Assembly (NCBI GenBank): GCA_963969595.1
Contig: OZ018416.1
Location: 7,332,065-7,396,064, forward strand
DNA from: Neckera pumila
Taxonomy: Eukaryota > Streptophyta > Bryopsida > Hypnales > Neckeraceae
DNA length: 64,000 nt
Direction: 5' to 3'
Positions 60,168 to 64,000 of this stretch are shown here, in pieces. Each line of letters starts with the position of its first letter. The first letter of the stretch is position 1. The notes under the pieces are model-generated. The model did no database searches and had not been told where the DNA came from. It saw nothing but the letters and a program-made list of their open reading frames with translations. The position numbers were made by a program, and so were the translations under genes.

Positions 60168-60217
60168 GTATTCACATTCTCAGAAGAAAAGGTGTCGCAA
60201 GGCACCGTGAGAATATT
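60168..60217 (+). other. Stem-loop in the 3' region of the fucosyltransferase gene
   Basis: ATTCTCA ... TGAGAAT encloses GGTGTC ... GGCACC with a short loop, followed by a run of T. About 80-130 bp after the stop codon. In a plant this is not a terminator of the bacterial kind; it could be RNA structure in the 3' untranslated region. Confidence 0.45.
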
Positions 60218-60292
60218 CTTTTTTTTTACATACAGGCGTTATGAATGGAGTGGAATTTTTGGACACCTGTTTTAGAATTTCAGCTTCCCTGC

Positions 60293-60567
60293 TTCTGAAT
60301 GTTTGGGGTCTTTAAAGAGCACCTGGAAACTGGGGTAGGAGGTCTTCAATAGTCGTGTCTTCCGAGCGTTGGCGGGGTTGGAAAGTTTGGGGTCTTCAGA
60401 GAGGATCTTGAAGCTGGAATTGGAGGTCTTCAGTGCATTGGCGGGATTGGAATGTTTAAGCCTTTGGAGTCATTGTAGAGGACTTTGAAGTTGGGATTTG
60501 GGGTCTTCATCAGTGGGGATCTTCAGAGCTTCCGGTTCGGAGTGAAGGAAGTCTCCAGTGCGCTGGG
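60293..60567 (+). repeat. Three imperfect 70-110 bp tandem repeats
   Basis: Units start GGAATGTTTGGGGTCTT, GGAAAGTTTGGGGTCTTC and GGAATGTTTAAGCC, and share CTTGAAGCTGG-like text, GGAGGTCTTCA and CATTGGCGGG. No coding potential. Confidence 0.7.
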
Positions 60568-61156
60568 TTTTCTGCTCTGGGTTCTTTTTAGTACACAAAC
60601 CAGTTGTGTGTTTGTACTTGTGTGCTATTTGATGAGTTACCGACAGTGCTGATTCTGGATTTTTTACTGATGCTTAGGAAATGCAATGGGGCGATTAGAA
60701 TGTGTGAACATGGATTAGAGGAGGATAGTGGAGCAATGGCAAACCGTACAAGATTCAATGATGTCTGAATGATTGAATCTTGGACTAAAATGGACTGTAC
60801 AGTACAGTACTGCATTCGAGTAACGGGGAATTGTTTCGCAGAACAGGGAGACTCGTGAACATTGTGCTGCCAAGTGGGACAAGTTGTGCAGACACAGGTC
60901 TACTGTAACTGTCTCAACTACAATCGAACGAATCAATTCAAACCACTGCTGATATTGCCTCCAATTTGGGGGCTGTTATCCAAAAATTGAGGTGGTACCA
61001 CTTGCACGTATTCTTTCTTTAGAAATTAAAACGGTTGGAAACATCCTAAGCATCAGAGTTTCAGAATTATGGATTCCCTTCAAAGTTCATACTGTACTGA
61101 GGTTCCGTGTACATGAAGCCAAAACAAAGAACTCGAAAAATTAAGTACTCTGGTGA
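60568..61156. other. Intergenic DNA
   Basis: No gene recognised. ACAGTACAGTACTG near 60797 is a short simple repeat. Confidence 0.35.
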
Positions 61157-61664
61157 GAGCGGCCACAGTCCACCTCGCAGAACAGACCGGCAAATACATT
61201 ATTGACTATTTATTGATGTGGAATTAGAATTTGGGAGTGTTATCACTAGAAGTGAGTCCAAAAACTCTAAAAACGGACACAAGAATATTTGGATTTAGAC
61301 TTGGAATAACCAAACTAGACCCACTTGAAAGCAAGCTTGAAAGACCGAAATTGTAGAGGCCATAGTATATCAAAGCCTAGGAAAGGATAATCATTAATCA
61401 AGCAAATGGCATGGCCATTTTATTGTGCTATTTGCATTATTTTCCTTTCTTAGAAATTATTTGCCGTAGCCTCTATTTTGTCCGTCTTTTACCTTGCGTT
61501 CAATTGAGTCTACACTGCTTTGGTTATCCAATTTCCAAATTCCTATTTCTTGTCTGTTTTTAGTAATTTGAAATGCACTTCCAATGATAGTACTCTCTTG
61601 TTTTAATTCCACATCAGTCAAATGTTCGTGCTGGGCTGTTTTGCAAGGTGGACTGTGAATGCTC
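61157..61664. mobile_element. Foldback element with ~205 bp inverted arms
   Basis: The arms 61157-61365 and 61466-61664 are imperfect reverse complements throughout: outer ends GAGCGGCCACAGTCCACC versus GAGCATTCACAGTCCACC, then TGATGTGGAATTA, GGATAACCAAA-like text and TAGAGGC near the loop of about 100 bp. No gene. A transcript would form a long hairpin. Confidence 0.8.
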
Positions 61665-62190
61665 TAATGTTATTAGCCAGGATCCAAGCTTAACACATTG
61701 TTTGTGATTATTCAATCCTGTGTGAGGCCTTCGGATTCTTGCTTGGTGATTTGTAGGTTCAGTTCATTTCCAATTGCAATTAGGCCAAAGGGATTTTTAA
61801 TCTCTAAGTTAAGTACTTGCCCCGGCCTTGCAGAGGTTTGAGACGCAACTCTCAATTTGCCGGCCTTCTTCTGAATGCAATGTGGATAGTCTGTTTCAAT
61901 ACATTTGGGAGCAGAGTCTACACAGTTAAAGAATGGTATGCAACCAAATTCAGCTTGCCAAGTATACTCTGGGAATTTAACATAAGTCACGGCTGGTGAA
62001 GTCACAGATCATGTGCAACTGGAGAAGAGCCGTGCCTGCGAGTTAATTCACAATAAGCTTGCCTGGAGCACGACTTTGAAGCCAAATTCGAAGTCTCGGG
62101 ACTGTACATTTAGTGCTCCCAGTTGTTGAGTTGAGGGGATTACTATATTCCCGTGCCATCAACGAGGTGATGAAGGTAATCTGGAAACGG
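61665..62190. other. Intergenic DNA
   Basis: Short open frames on both strands, none recognisable. Confidence 0.35.
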
Positions 62191-62193
62191 TTA

Positions 62194-62569
62194 AGGGAGC
62201 CGACCCATTCCCGATCACCACCCCATTTCCACTCTGTAGACTATTCTCTTTCCGATCACCAGGAGAAGAACGGTCATTAATTACAACACGGTTCCCGATG
62301 CAGTGGTGGCACATTATGATTGGCTACAAGATGATCAGTATTGCAACCAAGCCCTTGGTTGGAAATAGGGAGGTCTATATAATGAGTATAGGTCAAATAG
62401 AATCTTTAGCAAAAAAATTCATAGTAATTATGTTTTGAGAAATAAAAATCTGAAAAATTATGGGAACCTTCTTAACTCAATTTCTACACATGGGAAAATT
62501 CCTCCCTTGAAGAACCCTGCCCTGCAGATATGCGTAATTGCTTAAATGATCAAAAATGGGTCGGCTCCC
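62194..62569. mobile_element. TTA-flanked MITE with AGGGAGCCGACCCATT ends
   Basis: The left end AGGGAGCCGACCCATT is mirrored at the right by AATGGGTCGGCTCCC, with TTA on both flanks. About 376 bp, no gene. TTA duplication suggests a PIF/Harbinger relative. Confidence 0.8.
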
Positions 62570-62694
62570 TTACTGAGCGTTACTGCTAGAAAGCATTTGT
62601 GGTACAGGAATGTACTGTACAATATAGTGCCAATTTGGAAGGACTTCGATTCCGTTGGTGTGTTTGGTCGATTTGATGAACCTACCAGGGCTTT

Positions 62695-62890
62695 TTTTTT
62701 CATTTTTTAAGAAGTGCTATAGTGGCGATAGAAAATTTTGCATTGGTGCTTCAAATTTCAACATTCATCCATATCAGATAGAAAATATACATATCACATG
62801 TCTATAATTTGGTTTTCATCCACAATCTGGCAATTTTATCTAGTTTTTTTTTACTTTGAATTTTTTTTGGCGATTTCATCCAAGTTTTTT
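62695..62890 (-). repeat. Dispersed repeat R1, copy 3 (inverted)
   Basis: Reverse complement of the R1 copies at 17641 and 40725: TTTTCATCCACAATCTGG, ATACATATCACATGTC and CATTCATCCATAT are recognisable. Confidence 0.65.
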
Positions 62891-62919
62891 GCCATTTTTT
62901 TTACCATTTTTTAACCAGA

Positions 62920-63010
62920 TTATTTTTTTATCTGGTGTATTGCATAGTGTTATTTTTTTATCTGGTGTATTGCATACTATTATTTTTTTATCTAGTGTAT
63001 TTCACAATAT
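62920..63010. repeat. Three 30 bp tandem repeats
   Basis: TTATTTTTTTATCTGGTGTA followed by TTGCATA occurs three times, the last copy diverged. Confidence 0.9.
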
Positions 63011-63274
63011 ATTTTTACTTTCTCTTCAAATAAGGCCATATTGGAAGGGGTCACTAACCCCTCTATATGCTATATACTCTCTTGGGATTAACAAGTCGTC
63101 ATAATAAATGATAGCTTACTTATTGCTTTTGCAAGTTCTATGACTTGTGATTGGTTGGAAGTATATTTTAGAGAATTACACTATTTGGGATACAAGTGGC
63201 CATCCCCTCTAAATTAGATGGATCTGGATTGAAGGAGCCTGGCTATCTGGAGGTCTGCAGGAGATGCTCTTAGG

Positions 63275-63505
63275 TTGCCCCACACTAATTTCTCGACAGT
63301 CCACACTATACAAATATTCACTACTTTGGTACAATGATGCATTCAATTTAGAGCCACGTATATGGCATAGATTTGAACATTAGTTCAAGGTTTGATTTGG
63401 AGAGTGGCATGCGCCTCCATGTGGAACAAACATTGATTCATGAGGTAATTTATCTCAGGTAAGGCAATCAAATTGGCAAGGCAACTTAATTTCACTATTT
63501 TGTGT
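63275..63505 (+). repeat. Dispersed repeat A, second copy
   Basis: Direct copy of 42556-42795, see there. Perhaps part of the same decayed hAT-like element family. Confidence 0.85.
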
Positions 63506-63639
63506 AGAGAACTTGCAAGAATTCTACTACTCACTATGCAAGGGTACTTAACTACTTATTGGATAGAAGAGCCTCTAAGGTGGGTACCTCCAAAACTGCC
63601 ACTAATTGCTACTATCTCTAATTATTATTACTAGATTGT

Positions 63640-63850
63640 TCAAATTTTTATATTTTCTTGTTGGCAAGTTAAAGAAGGTTCCAACGCACCAAAGAACACA
63701 ATATTTGGAGGAACAAAGTTTGCTTCTAAAAGCGTTTCTTCTATATAGGTCCCTAACTGATTATGGAAATCTTTACAAAGTGTAAATGATTGTTTAAGGT
63801 CAGTGGCGCATTTGGAGGTGCCTAACTCATTGTCTAGGTCCAAAATCAAC
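63640..63850 (-). repeat. Dispersed repeat B, second copy with short open frame
   Basis: Reverse complement of 42196-42390. The minus strand has a 69-codon open frame (LGTSKCATDLKQSFTLCKDF and following) of unknown family; it is probably a transposase fragment kept open by chance or recent copying. Confidence 0.6.
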
Positions 63851-64000
63851 CTTGGAGTATAGCCACTGTGAGGTGGTGAAATCCCTATGGGAACACTAGC
63901 TTGGCATGTACTGTTGAAATTCCAACCATAATAAGCTAGGACCTCCCCATTTTTTGCTAGCCAAAAGCACCCTTCTCCATCCTTGGAGTCATTGCAATGC

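Noticed and set aside
1..64000. CRISPR arrays, bacterial operons or Shine-Dalgarno-led genes
   Set aside because: The window is plainly eukaryotic with spliced genes; none of the tandem repeats has regular unique spacers.

Overview
The window reads as nuclear DNA of a land plant, and most likely of a moss. Three spliced genes with short GT-AG introns stand in a large AT-rich background of decayed DNA transposons. The main taxonomic clue is the gene at 19512-33694. Its 28 inferred exons encode a complete exocyst subunit Sec10 joined in frame to an FH1-FH2 formin. This Sec10-formin fusion (For1F) is described in the literature as an old innovation of the moss lineage. No assignment to genus is attempted.

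Layout. 1-4738: intergenic DNA with a TA-flanked MITE (349-643) and the remnant of an acidic/glycine-rich gene. 4739-8363 (minus): a CDKF;1-type CDK-activating kinase in four exons, about 1005 residues, with about 675 residues inserted in the activation segment. Three 150-170 bp imperfect repeats lie just upstream of its start. 9.2-19.0 kb: AT-rich transposon-derived DNA with several MITEs. 19.5-33.7 kb (plus): the Sec10-formin gene. 34.2-47.0 kb: more repeats, with fossil Tc1-type and hAT/ZNF862-like transposases and further MITEs. 47063-56207: a 9.1 kb piggyBac-type transposon with matching terminal inverted repeats. Its transposase keeps the three catalytic aspartates but is broken by stop codons and split by a nested 3.6 kb insertion. 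58184-60089 (plus): a two-exon GT37-type (xyloglucan/cell-wall) fucosyltransferase, probably a Golgi type II membrane protein. 60.1-64.0 kb: tandem repeats, a long foldback element, a TTA-flanked MITE and dispersed repeats shared with 17.6, 40.7 and 42.2-42.8 kb.

How the genes relate. There is no operon or cluster logic. For1F should couple exocyst-mediated vesicle tethering to actin polymerisation, and the GT37 enzyme makes wall glycans that travel by secretion, but their proximity is probably incidental. CDKF is a cell-cycle and transcription kinase. The repeats are nearly all DNA transposons and MITEs with TTAA, TA or TTA target duplications; I saw no convincing LTR retrotransposon. Exon borders were placed by hand from reading frame, splice signals and recalled family sequence, so single-base errors are possible.
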